A DNA stretch of 64,000 bases. It comes from Cystobasidiopsis lactophilus (lineage: Eukaryota > Basidiomycota > Agaricostilbomycetes > Agaricostilbales > Chionosphaeraceae). The first letter of the stretch is position 1. Every line of letters starts with the position of its first letter. The notes under the pieces are model-generated. The model was not told the DNA's origin, searched no databases, and saw nothing but the letters and a program-made list of their open reading frames with translations. The stretch covers positions 2,553,883 through 2,617,882 of the forward strand of contig BCIO01000002.1 in NCBI GenBank assembly GCA_001599975.1, read 5' to 3'. Shown here piece after piece: positions 36,470-45,356 of the stretch. The translations under genes and the position numbers were made by a program.

Positions 36470-36545
36470 TCTTTGAAACTCTTCTCGTTGTTCGTGAAAC
36501 GTAAAACGCTGCGCTAGATGACTTTGGAGTGACCGAGGTCACCGA
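36470..36545 (-). promoter_or_regulatory. Promoter of copy A with GTGACC-GA-GGTCAC palindrome
   Basis: Upstream of the start is a stretch also found before copy B (TTTGAAACTCTTCT, CGTTGTTC, CGTAAAAC, GCTAGA in the same order). An inverted repeat AGTGACC / GGTCACC separated by GA lies at 36528-36543. It probably binds a dimeric regulator. Confidence 0.5.
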
Positions 36546-37397
36546 GTATTTGCGTAAGCCATACCTGTCAGTGACATCAGTTTATGCGTGCGAATGCCAG
36601 GTTTATAGGTCAAAGCAGCAGGGTGCGGTGGCAAGAGCGGACGGCCGAGAAGCATCTTCATATGCTCTCCAGACCGTGTAATACAAAAGTACGTACCACA
36701 TGGAATCGCAGTCCTTGCGGAGCGAGTAGTGGACCCCGTTGCAAGAACTCAAACACGCGACTCTTTGGTCGGACCGCAATACTCCCAGAACAACGTAACG
36801 CTTTCATTCATAGCGTGTCCCAAACAGAGGAATGAAACGCTACAGAGGAGCTCAGAGCATGACGAGACAGCAGTTGGGGCGCCCTGTTCGCAGTGAAGAC
36901 TGGGAGCAGCGGTGGGCCTCCGGTGGCGGACTTGATCAAGCAAGATAGCGCCCAGAGCGGCATTGTCTCCAGTATCATCATTATCAGGCACTGAAAGGTT
37001 GATGTTGGCATCTGCAGAATCGATCAGAGCATGAGCAGATCGCCGTCCAGTCCAAGATGCGCCTTCGATACTTGGGCGGCCTTGGGCTTGCGCATTTTCC
37101 CCAGTGGTTTGCACTGGGGCTCTATGGACGTTCAAAGCCCGTCGATGGGTGCTAACGAGCCTTGTTCTCAGACTCCAGGAGTGCGGCGAAGACTCAAAGG
37201 AGTGGTGCTGAGCGCTTTGATTTCATCACGAGGCTGACGAGGCTGGCAATTATCATTTTGCAATGCAATGCAAGGAGGCTGCGCATCGCTCTGAAGGAAG
37301 CGCGAGGGTACCAGGAACCTTCGTCTTGGCAAAGACCTCTCGCATTCCACCGCGTTTCGTCAAAGTCCGCAAACGACGTTCGTATTCCTCCGCCTTG
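36546..37397. other. Spacer between copies A and B
   Basis: Open frames exist on both strands but none shows the paralogue pattern or a recognisable family. No extra decayed copy could be recognised by eye. Confidence 0.35.
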
Positions 37398-38006
37398 TCA
37401 AGCCTTGGATTTGGCAGCCATAGCCTCAATGGCTTTGAGGGACTTGTGGCTGTCGCGGAAGTCTGCGTTAAGAAATTGTGAGTCGACCTGCATGCTGGAT
37501 TCCTGTAAATGCACTGACCGGTGAGGGTGACTGTGAAAACGGTTCAGCGCTTGCTGGCAAGAAAGTGTAAGAAGGTATGACTTACGGATTTTGTCCGTAC
37601 CGGGCTCGAAAGTGACGAACCAAACGTATTCGTATTGGTAAGGCTCATCGTTGGTGTACTTGCCAGTGCTTTCGATCAGGACAGCGAGCTTGTCTTGGCT
37701 GGTGACAAGTTCACGAGCAGGGAACTTGGTCTGTGGGAGGTTGTCAGGGTGATTGCCACGGAACGGGCACAGGGGGTTGGTGACACCAACATCGGATTCC
37801 TTGATCATGGTCTTGAAGAAAGTGGTTAGCTCTTGCAGGGTATCAGCCTTGGTCCTTTGGGTTTTAGCAAACGGGCCGAGGCTGGAGGGCAAGGAGGCGT
37901 GGTTGTAGGCCGGGCTGTCCGAGAAGAGGCCAGGCAAGGTGTCCCAGTCTTTGGCGTTGATGGCGCGGAACATGTTGTAGACTGTTTCAACCTGAGAGTT
38001 CGACAT
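37398..38006 (-). CDS. NTF2/SnoaL-like small protein, copy B
   Basis: It starts MSNSQVETVYNMFRAINAKD, with SDSPAYNHASLPSSLGPFAK, TADTLQELTTFF-type helix, REL VTSQDKLAVLIESTGKY strands, EYVWFVTFEPGTDKI and a last exon DFRDSHKSLKAIEAMAAKSK. It has the same exon plan as copy A, including the tiny TLT exon before DFRDSH. It is clearly the nearest relative of A; the two also share promoter sequence. The function is unknown. Confidence 0.72.
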   Translation of the reverse strand: MSNSQVETVYNMFRAINAKDWDTLPGLFSDSPAYNHASLPSSLGPFAKTQRTKADTLQELTTFFKTMIKESDVGVTNPLCPFRGNHPDNLPQTKFPARELVTSQDKLAVLIESTGKYTNDEPYQYEYVWFVTFEPGTDKIRKSYLLTLSCQQALNRFHSHPHRSVHLQESSMQVDSQFLNADFRDSHKSLKAIEAMAAKSKA

Positions 38007-38061
38007 GTTGGTCGATAGTGGTCGTAGGGGAGCAGGATGTAAAGTGCATGCCTGCCTTCCT

Positions 38062-38158
38062 TTGAAACTCTTCTGCTCGTTGTTCAGTGACGTAAAACAG
38101 TTCCGCTAGAGGGGTCGAGAAGTGACCAAGGTAGGTCACTGAGGTAGGTCACTGAGTC
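38062..38158 (-). promoter_or_regulatory. Promoter of copy B with repeated GGTCAC sites
   Basis: It shares the TTTGAAACTCTTCT / CGTTGTTC / CGTAAAAC block with copy A. Next are AGTGACC (38121-38127) and an exact 13-nt tandem repeat GGTAGGTCACTGA (38130-38142 and 38143-38155), so the same GTGACC/GGTCAC half-sites occur three times. Confidence 0.5.
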
Positions 38159-38400
38159 TCCGCATATACAGTTGAGTTGGCGTTTGGATACGGACGTATA
38201 GCTCAGGGCGCCGAAGCAAAGGGGCGAAAGCGCGAACGACAAAGTCAAAGTGGCATCAAGAACAGACAGCGCAAAGCATTGGCAAATCAAAGAGAAACTG
38301 GAAACGAGACAATACAGCTCCAAGTTCGCCAGTGTGAAGACTGACCGAGTCAGCCGAAGGTTGGCAGCCCACAGTCACATCCGTCTCCAAGGGTTACTCG

Positions 38401-38876
38401 CTACTGAATCCACACTGTCCAAAGATTCAGTCAAATAATAAGGCCTGGATCTTTCGGAAAGGCATAGCTCACCAATTCTGTTTAAGTCATCGAAGGCGAC
38501 CGACAGCGGGTACTCGAAGGGAAACGGGGCGTCGTCAAGGTAGGAGCCCGAGCTCTGGACCAGCAGTTCGACCTTGCCATCATCGGCGTGTGTAGCATCT
38601 CGAGGCGAAATGACAGTCTGTGGGCCCCGACCGAGCTGAGCACACGCGCCCTCGCCGTATCGAAGGGGGAGAACGCACCTCAGAAACCTGGATCACCTCG
38701 GTGTATGTCCTCGTAAGCCCTGCGATAGTGTCAGTCCTGGTCCTGGTCGCGGCGGCTGGCGAGCCTGGATCGTTGGAAGACAGAGGATCGGAAAGCAGAG
38801 CCGGCAGCTCGTCAAAGTTCTTGGCATCCAAAGCCTGGAAGAGCGCACGAACGGTGTCGATTCGGTCAACAGACAT
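38401..38876 (-). CDS. NTF2/SnoaL-like protein, divergent copy C (3' end uncertain)
   Basis: It starts MSVDRIDTVRALFQALDAKN with LPALLSDPLSS, TRTRTDTIAGLTRTYTEVIQ, then after an intron TVISPRDATHADDGKVELLV, QSSGSYLDDAPFPFEY and VAFDDLNRI. It aligns with copies A and B up to this point. No DFRDSH-type last exon was found. The most economical splice ends in a short exon at 38401; another acceptor would extend to about 38084. It lacks the shared promoter block. It may have lost its C-terminal helix. Confidence 0.5.
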
Positions 38877-39472
38877 GATGAGACTGAACCGCTACTGGAT
38901 GGTTGTGGTTCAAGGTCAAGGATGGACAAGACAGAATCAGAGGGTATGTGCAGCCAGAACAGAAGCACAGCCACCCGGCTTGAAACCGCCGCCGCAGATC
39001 GTGCTTGGTTCAACACCAAGGCAACACATATTTGAGAGAGCTAGAACCATGTGCTAGAGCAAGCGGAGAGCAAGAGCAGGCTGGTCTTGGCCCAAGCTTC
39101 AGAGCGCGGCGGTGGCAAATCCAGAGCAATAAGGCGTACAAGCCGCCAATGTTACCGTCTTCAGTCAATGTCAGGCACCAATAGAATGAGCAAAGCCGCC
39201 GTAGAGCCAATCAGAGCAGGGTCGGATGGCTCGTTCGGTCCAAGCCGTGTCGTTAACGCTTGGGCGGGTCCCAAGGGCTGGCTGCCTCGCACGTTCTCGC
39301 TGGGAGATCCTTCTCTGAGGCTCTCGGATACATAACAAGGCCTGTCTATGGGCCACTGGCTAGCCTGCTCGAGCGCGGGGACCACCAGTGGCCAAAGGGC
39401 AGGCACGCGTCGTGGAGGAGGCGCCGCCGAGCTTGCACTTGTTTGGCCAGTCCCCCTTCCTCTGAGCTCAAT
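38877..39472. other. Divergent promoter region
   Basis: It lies between copy C and tropomyosin. No exon or repeat was seen. Confidence 0.4.
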
Positions 39473-40268
39473 ATGGTTAGTCCATTGCACTGATACAGTA
39501 GCTGTGAACACCAGCTCTAATACAGTCGGCGAACAGGACAAGATCAAGCAGGTCGGTGGCCAGGATTTGGGCCCGCAAACAGGAGGACCCACCCATGCTG
39601 ACGAACTCTCGCGACGCAGACGCTGGCCAAGCTGCGAGCCGAAGCCGACACCAACTTGGAGCGCGCCGAAGCTGCCGAGGCGTTGAACAAGAAGCTGGAG
39701 CAGGAGAGCGTGGCCCGGGAGCAGGAGATCGCCTCGCTGCAGCACAAGATCAGCGTGCTCGAGGAGGACCTGGACAAGACGGAGGCCAAGATCGCTGAGG
39801 CCAAGACCTTCAAAGAGGAGGGCGCCGCGCACCGTGACACCAGCGAGGGCCTGCAGCGCAAGATTGCCTTGCTCGAGTCGGAGCTCGACGTGGCTGAGAA
39901 GAACTTGCGCGACACGACGGACAAGTAGGTGGCCCAACTTTGGTCTGCGTCGCTGGGCTCAAGGCTGTATGTGTGGTACAGGCTCCGACAAGTCGATGTC
40001 AAGGCCGAACACTTTGAGCGCCAAGTCCAGCGAGTCGAGTCGGAGAGGGACAGCTGGGAGAAGAAGTACGAAGAGAGCCAGGAGGTGTGTGGACTTTGCT
40101 TCTGTCTGGCAACGGTACTGTGGTCTAATATGCATCTTGCCAACAGCGATATGTTGCCTCCAAGAGGGAACTGGAAGAGGTCGTTTCTCAGCTCGAAGGT
40201 GAGCTTGCCTTTGTCTCTGCACTTCTTTCGGCGCGCTTAGTGCCTGGGTGTCCCCCACAGGTCTCTGA
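39473..40268 (+). CDS. TPM1: Fungal tropomyosin
   Basis: An intron directly after the ATG (GTTAGT...ACAG) gives MDKIKQTLAKLRAEADTNLE, the canonical fungal tropomyosin start. An unbroken heptad coiled coil follows: RAEAAEALNKKLEQESVARE, IASLQHKISVLEEDLDKTEA, LQRKIALLESELDVAEKNLR, LRQVDVKAEHFERQVQRVES, RDSWEKKYEESQE, and ends ELEEVVSQLEGL at 40268. It is about 161 residues, the length of the short fungal forms (Cdc8). It binds along actin filaments built by formins and is needed for cables and the cytokinetic ring. Five introns, including one near 39925-39980 and one near 40085-40146. Confidence 0.93.
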
Positions 40269-40585
40269 ACTGTTTTCTTTACGCCGCTGTATGGCACAAG
40301 GTTCGAGGGCAACGAAACGGACGCATGCTTATAGATCACTCTCCTCCCCCATTTCTTCTGACCTACGACCTTTCATATGCAATTTTCACGGGTCGCTCTC
40401 TCCAATGTCCTTTGCTCTCAAACCTTCTATTATTACAAGTGGCCGCGATCCAGCCCTGATGTCTGCTTCAGCGCTGCGTTAAACACCTTGTCCCGTTGTC
40501 GATTGCTATCAGAGCTCCTTCATAAGCACCGGAGTCTGGCCTTGACCCTCTTTCCAAGCCAACACACTCTCGACGCCCTTGCTGA

Positions 40586-41765
40586 TTAGGTTGTCTGGAG
40601 GTTAAGGTTCAGCGGGGGTCCGCCCCATCGAGCACTTCGAACAGAAATCGAGCACGCACATTCATCGCCGCCAAAGTACACAGACAGCGCGTAGATAATC
40701 GCACAAAGCAAGCAGATCAAGGGCGTCTTGAGCTGCCGAAGCGTCTCTGTTGGAGAAGCTCTGTGAGTAATTGCCCTGCTGTTTTTCGGGTCGAGAGAAC
40801 TGACCTTTCACAGTCAAGTCTGCGCTCTCCCCTGCCATCCACTTGGCCCACGTAGCATCCACTCGGTCCGGCACCATTAATTGTGACCTCACAGACCAGT
40901 TCAAGACCTTGCCTGACCGAAGGTCGTATATCACCAGCGTTGGCACTCGGAGTATCGCCCATTTGGAGGCCAAGTAAGCCCTAGAGTACGGCCGAGTGTA
41001 GGCTGAGGGTTCCAAGTAGTCCGGCTCCAGATCCGGGTCTTCGGCCAACAGGAAGTTTTCGAGAAGCTGGTTTAGGTCGGCTGAGGTGAGGTCGTCATGC
41101 GACGCGACGGCCAAATTAGACCCGTCCGCCCATTGCATGGCGAGCATCGGTCGCTCCCGTAGTGCACGGTCAAACGCAGCCTCGTCTACGTCCACCGAAG
41201 CATACACCACCTTGAACCGATGGCGGTTGCGCTTCGCAAAATCCATAATGTTCTAGTTTGTGACGTTAGCCCTCATCAGCCAGCAGTCTGTGCAGTCGAT
41301 CAGAGCCAGACTTACCTGCAGTAGAGAACATCGACCTTCTCTTCAGACCTTTCGAAGTCATCGAATTTCGAACACACACCTCGTAAAAAGACTTGAGCCC
41401 CGTTCGATGCACTGCCCATTCTGATCCGAAAAGATAGCCAACAATCTCTGCTCAAGTCGTGTGAGTCCACGGCATAAAGCAGAGGAAGCCGACCCAAGTC
41501 GTGCGAAAGCCACCTCACCGCAGTCCCGAAACTCCTGCTGCAAATTGACCGGCTCCTTTTGCGAGTTGACCAGCCTCAGCCGCCTGAGTAGAGGATCTGA
41601 ATGGGTGTAGAGTTCCCGAGAAGGCGTCGAGGTGCCTGACGCCGACGATTTCAGGCTTGAGCGCAACGGCCCTGACGGCGGCGTCTGCGGCGCATTGCTG
41701 CTGCTGGCTACGGCATCTTCTGCATCTTCTGCTCCTTTGAAAGAGACTGCGCGCTTCTTTGGCAT
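40586..41765 (-). CDS. Thioredoxin-fold protein lacking the CxxC active site, with hydrophobic C-terminal segment
   Basis: It starts MPKKRAVSFKGAEDAEDAVA, with a Ser/Thr-rich leader and then a thioredoxin-like core. The core has IVGYLFGSEWAVHRTGLKSF, where a redox protein would read WCGPC, then RHRFKVVYASVDVDEAAFDR, MLAMQWADGSNLAV, and RVPTLVIYDLRSGKVLNW with the cis-Pro (VPT) kept. Nucleoredoxin/tryparedoxin-like proteins have this layout. Both catalytic cysteines are absent, so a redox role is unlikely. After an intron the best frame gives TLRQLKTPLICLLCAIIYAL, a possible tail anchor, ending NLQTT at 40586. Other acceptors would end earlier (ORF stop at 40662 or 40717). Confidence 0.55.
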
Positions 41766-41912
41766 CGCAGCCGACCAAATCGGGTTCGGCGCTGGGTCGT
41801 TCGACGGCAACCGCAGAAAATAAATTCCCAAGATGCAGGCATGAAGTCTAGGATTACAAGTGCGTGGTGCATGTTGAACCATAAGAATAGCAACGGACGA
41901 GGTCAATGGACT

Positions 41913-42593
41913 TTAGTCGAAGAGCCAGGCGTCCTCCTGCTCCTCCTCAGCATCCTCGGCGTCGTCAAAGATGTAGCGCTGTGGCTTGGCCGCTTTGAGC
42001 GCGTACGACTCTTGCATCAAAATCAACTGGTCGGAGGGAGGAGCAATGTCGTCCTCTTCCTCCTCCAAGATGGGCGTCGGTGGGGCCAACCAAAAAGCCT
42101 CGGAGACGGCGTAGAGACCGGGGCCACGAAGAACCATGACATAGTCTGTCCTCTCTTGGATGTCTACCGGTAGCATGACGGTCGCAGTGTCAGCGCAGAG
42201 GTGCCCTTCCGCCAGTGGCGGATCTGCATTCATTCTGAGACATTCGAAAATGCGACCTATGCACGCCGAAGCAAGACGTACCTAGGACAAAGAGCTCTAG
42301 TCGCCCTTGCGCCATAGGATGTGCAAGATGGATGGACGTCGGAACAGGCGCCGTTTCAGAATGCAAGGAGCTCGCTTGCCTGCGTTTGATGGTTGAGCGT
42401 CATCATCAAGGTAAGCGCAAGTGGAGCCTTACCAGACTACATCGAACTCCATGCCACCTTCGAGAGCATCGCAATGGCTTGGCTGTAGGATTGAGACAAA
42501 AGATGGAGGAGCGGCGGCAACGGGAGCCGCCAGAACTGAGGCTTGTAGAAAGGAGGAAACCGTTGCCAACGAGAGCGCTGTGGACAGATGCAT
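41913..42593 (-). CDS. Secreted Kre9/Knh1-like domain protein with acidic tail
   Basis: It starts MHLSTALSLATVSSFLQASV, a good signal peptide (cut near VLAAP). An Ig-like Kre9/Knh1 domain is spread over three exons: SILQPSHCDALEGGMEFDVV, then VPTSIHLAHPMAQGRLELFV, and TVMLPVDIQERTDYVMVLRG with AFWLAPP. After the domain comes ILEEEEDDIAPPSDQLILMQ and a very acidic end, DDAEDAEEEQEDAWLFD. There is no GPI-type hydrophobic C-terminus. Family members act in beta-1,6-glucan or cell-surface assembly. The acidic tail is not typical for the family. Confidence 0.6.
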
Positions 42594-42948
42594 GACGTAG
42601 TGATGATTGTATGGAGAGAGCGGGCGGTCGTTCAGAGGCAGGTTGCCCACGGACAGGACAGACGGACCCAGACGTCGAGACGAGAAGGCGTCTCGAGAAG
42701 GACCGGGTCAAAGGGGGCTCTGACAAGTTGCCTGAGAAGTCCCAACTTGATACTGTTCCTCAGGCAGCGAATCAAGTCTCAGATATGCGACCTCAGGAGA
42801 ATATAAAAGGAGAAAGTTGGGATCGAGTTTCGACAAAGCGAAGGGAACCACGTTTGAATGGACGCTGGACGGTGAGAGGGAGCGTGGTTAAACCGAGACG
42901 ACCCTTGGTCTACAGTAAAGTCTGGCAAGGCCCACAAGGAGATGAAGC
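42594..42948. other. Divergent promoter region
   Basis: It lies between the Kre9-like gene and the MidA-like gene. Nothing specific was seen. Confidence 0.4.
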
Positions 42949-44524
42949 ATGGCCAAACTCGAGTCGCCAGTCGAGGTCCGGTTGAAAGTCTTTTCGGGAC
43001 GGCGAAGCATGTTTCCACGCCGCTGCGCGGCCTTTTCGACGACAGCGCGGCAGGCAGCATCGAGGAGAAAACGGAAACAGGCAGACATCAAGTACAATTT
43101 CAATCCGAATCCGTTCGACACGGTTGCCGAAGGGCAAGAGCGGTTCCCGACGTTGACGCCGAGCCAGCTGGCAGCCTGCGCTACTCCTCCCCTCAAATGC
43201 CGCACACTTGCAAGGCATTTCATCGAAGATTCGTTGTACAACAAAAATTATGGCTATTTCACGAAACAAGCAACAATTTTCGACCCAGATTTGGCAGATC
43301 AAGCCAGCACCTCCAAGGCCGGCGGCTTCGATTTCAAGAGCATCAAAAGTGGCGCAGCGTTTGATCAAGAGGTTGCGCGGCGGTATGCGGTAGTGGAAGG
43401 CGAGAATGCCCATTTGGCACTGCCAGGATCAATGGAGACGAGCGCTCGTCAAATTTGGCACACGCCAACCGAGCTTTTCAAGGCAAGCGAGCTGCTCTAT
43501 GTCCTGTCTCATTGTGCTCAAAGAGAGATTCTTCCAGCCCTGGTATGCTCGGGCAGTGGCGCGCTTCCTGCTGGCGGAGCATGATGCGTCTGCCAATTCT
43601 GAGCTGGCGATCTACGAAGTCGGAGCTGGCAATGGCACCCTAATGCAAGGCATACTGGACTTCATGAAAGAAGAGCGACCGGACGTCTACGATCAAACGT
43701 TGTACACCATTATCGAGATCTCGCCTCGCTTGGCGAAACTCCAATCGGCGCGAGCCGCGCAACATGGCCACAAGAATTGCAAAGTCATCAATCAAGATGT
43801 GTTCTCTTTCAAAGGCGGTTACGACAAGCCATGCTTTGTCTTGGCTTTTGAAGTGTTGGACAACTTGGCCCACGACATTGTTCGCTTTGTGCAAGACCCA
43901 GACAAGCCGGCCGACCTCGTGCAGTGCTTCGTCACTACATCTTCCTCCGGAGAGTTTGCAGAGGAATACACCGCGATTGACGATCCTCTGGTGGCCAACT
44001 TCGTGCAGCTCCATTCAACCTTCCCCAACCAGCCGCCACTTGTGCCTAAGCGTTCACAGCTCACGCGCACCCTCTTGAATGCCATTCCGTTCAGCGCCAA
44101 CCTATCACCACCTATTTTCGTTCCGACAAGAGCCATGGCATTGCTGCAGGCCCTCAGCCAAAACTTTCCCCTCCACCGCCTGCTGTTCTCCGACTTTTCC
44201 GAGCTGCCCGACGCTGTACAGGGACGCAACGGACCTGTTGTCCAGACCAGGTACAAAGGGCAGACCGTCCCTTGTACCACCTACCTGGTCCAGCAGGGCT
44301 ACTTCGACATTTTCTTTCCCACCAACTTTGAGCTCTTGCGCGACCTCTTCCTGGCGACTAACGCGCACCGAACTCAAGCTCAGGACATGCATATCTCTAC
44401 TCATAGGGACTTCTTATCCCTTTGGGGCGACATCGATCAGACAACGCTGCGAAGTGGTGAAAACCCGATGTTGGAGCACTACACGAACGCGCAGTTTGCA
44501 TGGACAGGCCCAGCCGGCCCTTGA
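42949..44524 (+). CDS. MidA/DUF185-type SAM-dependent methyltransferase, probably mitochondrial
   Basis: The N-terminus is basic and Ser/Ala/Arg-rich (FPRRCAAFSTTARQAASRRK), as in a mitochondrial presequence; the ATG at 42949 or the Met at 43009 could start it. Motif I is IYEVGAGNGTLMQGILDFM. IIEISPRLAKLQS, FVLAFEVLDNLAHDIVRFVQ and a C-terminal YKGQTVPCTTYLVQQGYFDI follow. This is the COG1565/MidA (NDUFAF7-related) family; NDUFAF7 methylates a complex I subunit arginine. Here the DNLAHD motif replaces the DALP type, so it is a paralogous fungal branch. One intron at 43483-43537 appears to use a GC donor (GCAAGC...CCAG). It ends 12 nt from the stop codon of the next, convergent gene. Confidence 0.78.
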
Positions 44525-44536
44525 CATCTGATGTTT

Positions 44537-45132
44537 CTAGACGGTATGTCTACGCCGCTTGTGAAAATGAGGGTGGTGTTTCTTGACAATCTTCTCAGCC
44601 CGCGCAGCCGAGCGCGACAAAGACTCGACAATCAAGTCTCGGTCGAAGCGGCTCAGTAGGTCCTGCTGGTAGAGACTGCATATGCGTCTCAGCTGATAGC
44701 CCTGTTTCAACGCAGCGCATAGAAGAGAGCTCACATCAGCACGTCGTTGGTTGCGACCCCGAGGTGGTCTCGAATGGAGGGAAGCGTGGCATCCCATGCG
44801 AACAAGTGGGCAATGGTCCGCTCGATAGAGTCGATCATGGCAAGCTTTCTCTCCTTCTGGTCAGCATTCTGCAGCCGGCTCACGTCATTGACCAGCTCAA
44901 TGGCGACCTCTGCCGAATTGGGAGGCGGGAAAGACCATGCCTCCGCGAGCTGAGATGTCCAATGGATGGCTTCAAAAATAAGCGATTTGTGCTTCGAGTG
45001 GGTCAAGCTGGAATGCCTTTTCTGTCCGAGGGCGGACGCCCGTTCAAAGAATGGAAGGTGGCAAAACGAAAGACGAGCTGGCAAGCTCAGCATGGAATGG
45101 CACGCGCTCTTGAAACGCAAGATGGCCGGCAT
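44537..45132 (-). CDS. Small unknown protein
   Basis: Not recognised. The last exon is clean: an AT|G splice joins DHLGVATNDVLM to GYQLRRICSLYQQDLLSRFD and ends KHHPHFHKRRRHTV, a strongly basic tail. Upstream, IHWTSQLAEAWSFPPPNSAE and IELVNDVSRLQNADQKERKL, IDSIERTIAHLFAWDA look helical. The start at 45132 (MPAILRFKSACHSML) is uncertain and part of the N-terminus may be intronic. It runs convergent with the methyltransferase gene. Confidence 0.45.
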
Positions 45133-45356
45133 CTCTGCACGACTAGAAGCTGCCCCCGGGCAGGAGCCTTGGCTGTTGGAGAACAGCGGATTGGATATGT
45201 CTAAGTCTGCTCCGGTGGCGGTGACTGGCTTGTGAAAGGTGGTCCCCCGGTCGCCGCTTTGCCTTGCAGAGAATTCACAAGTAGGTATGTCATCGTGGGA
45301 TATATTCACAGGGATTTTGTGGAGTCAGGAATGTACAACAGGCGGAGTTGGCAATT

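Noticed and set aside
36749-37135. Possible extra copy or gene between NTF2-like copies A and B
   Set aside because: The frame lacks the paralogue signature and any known family pattern.
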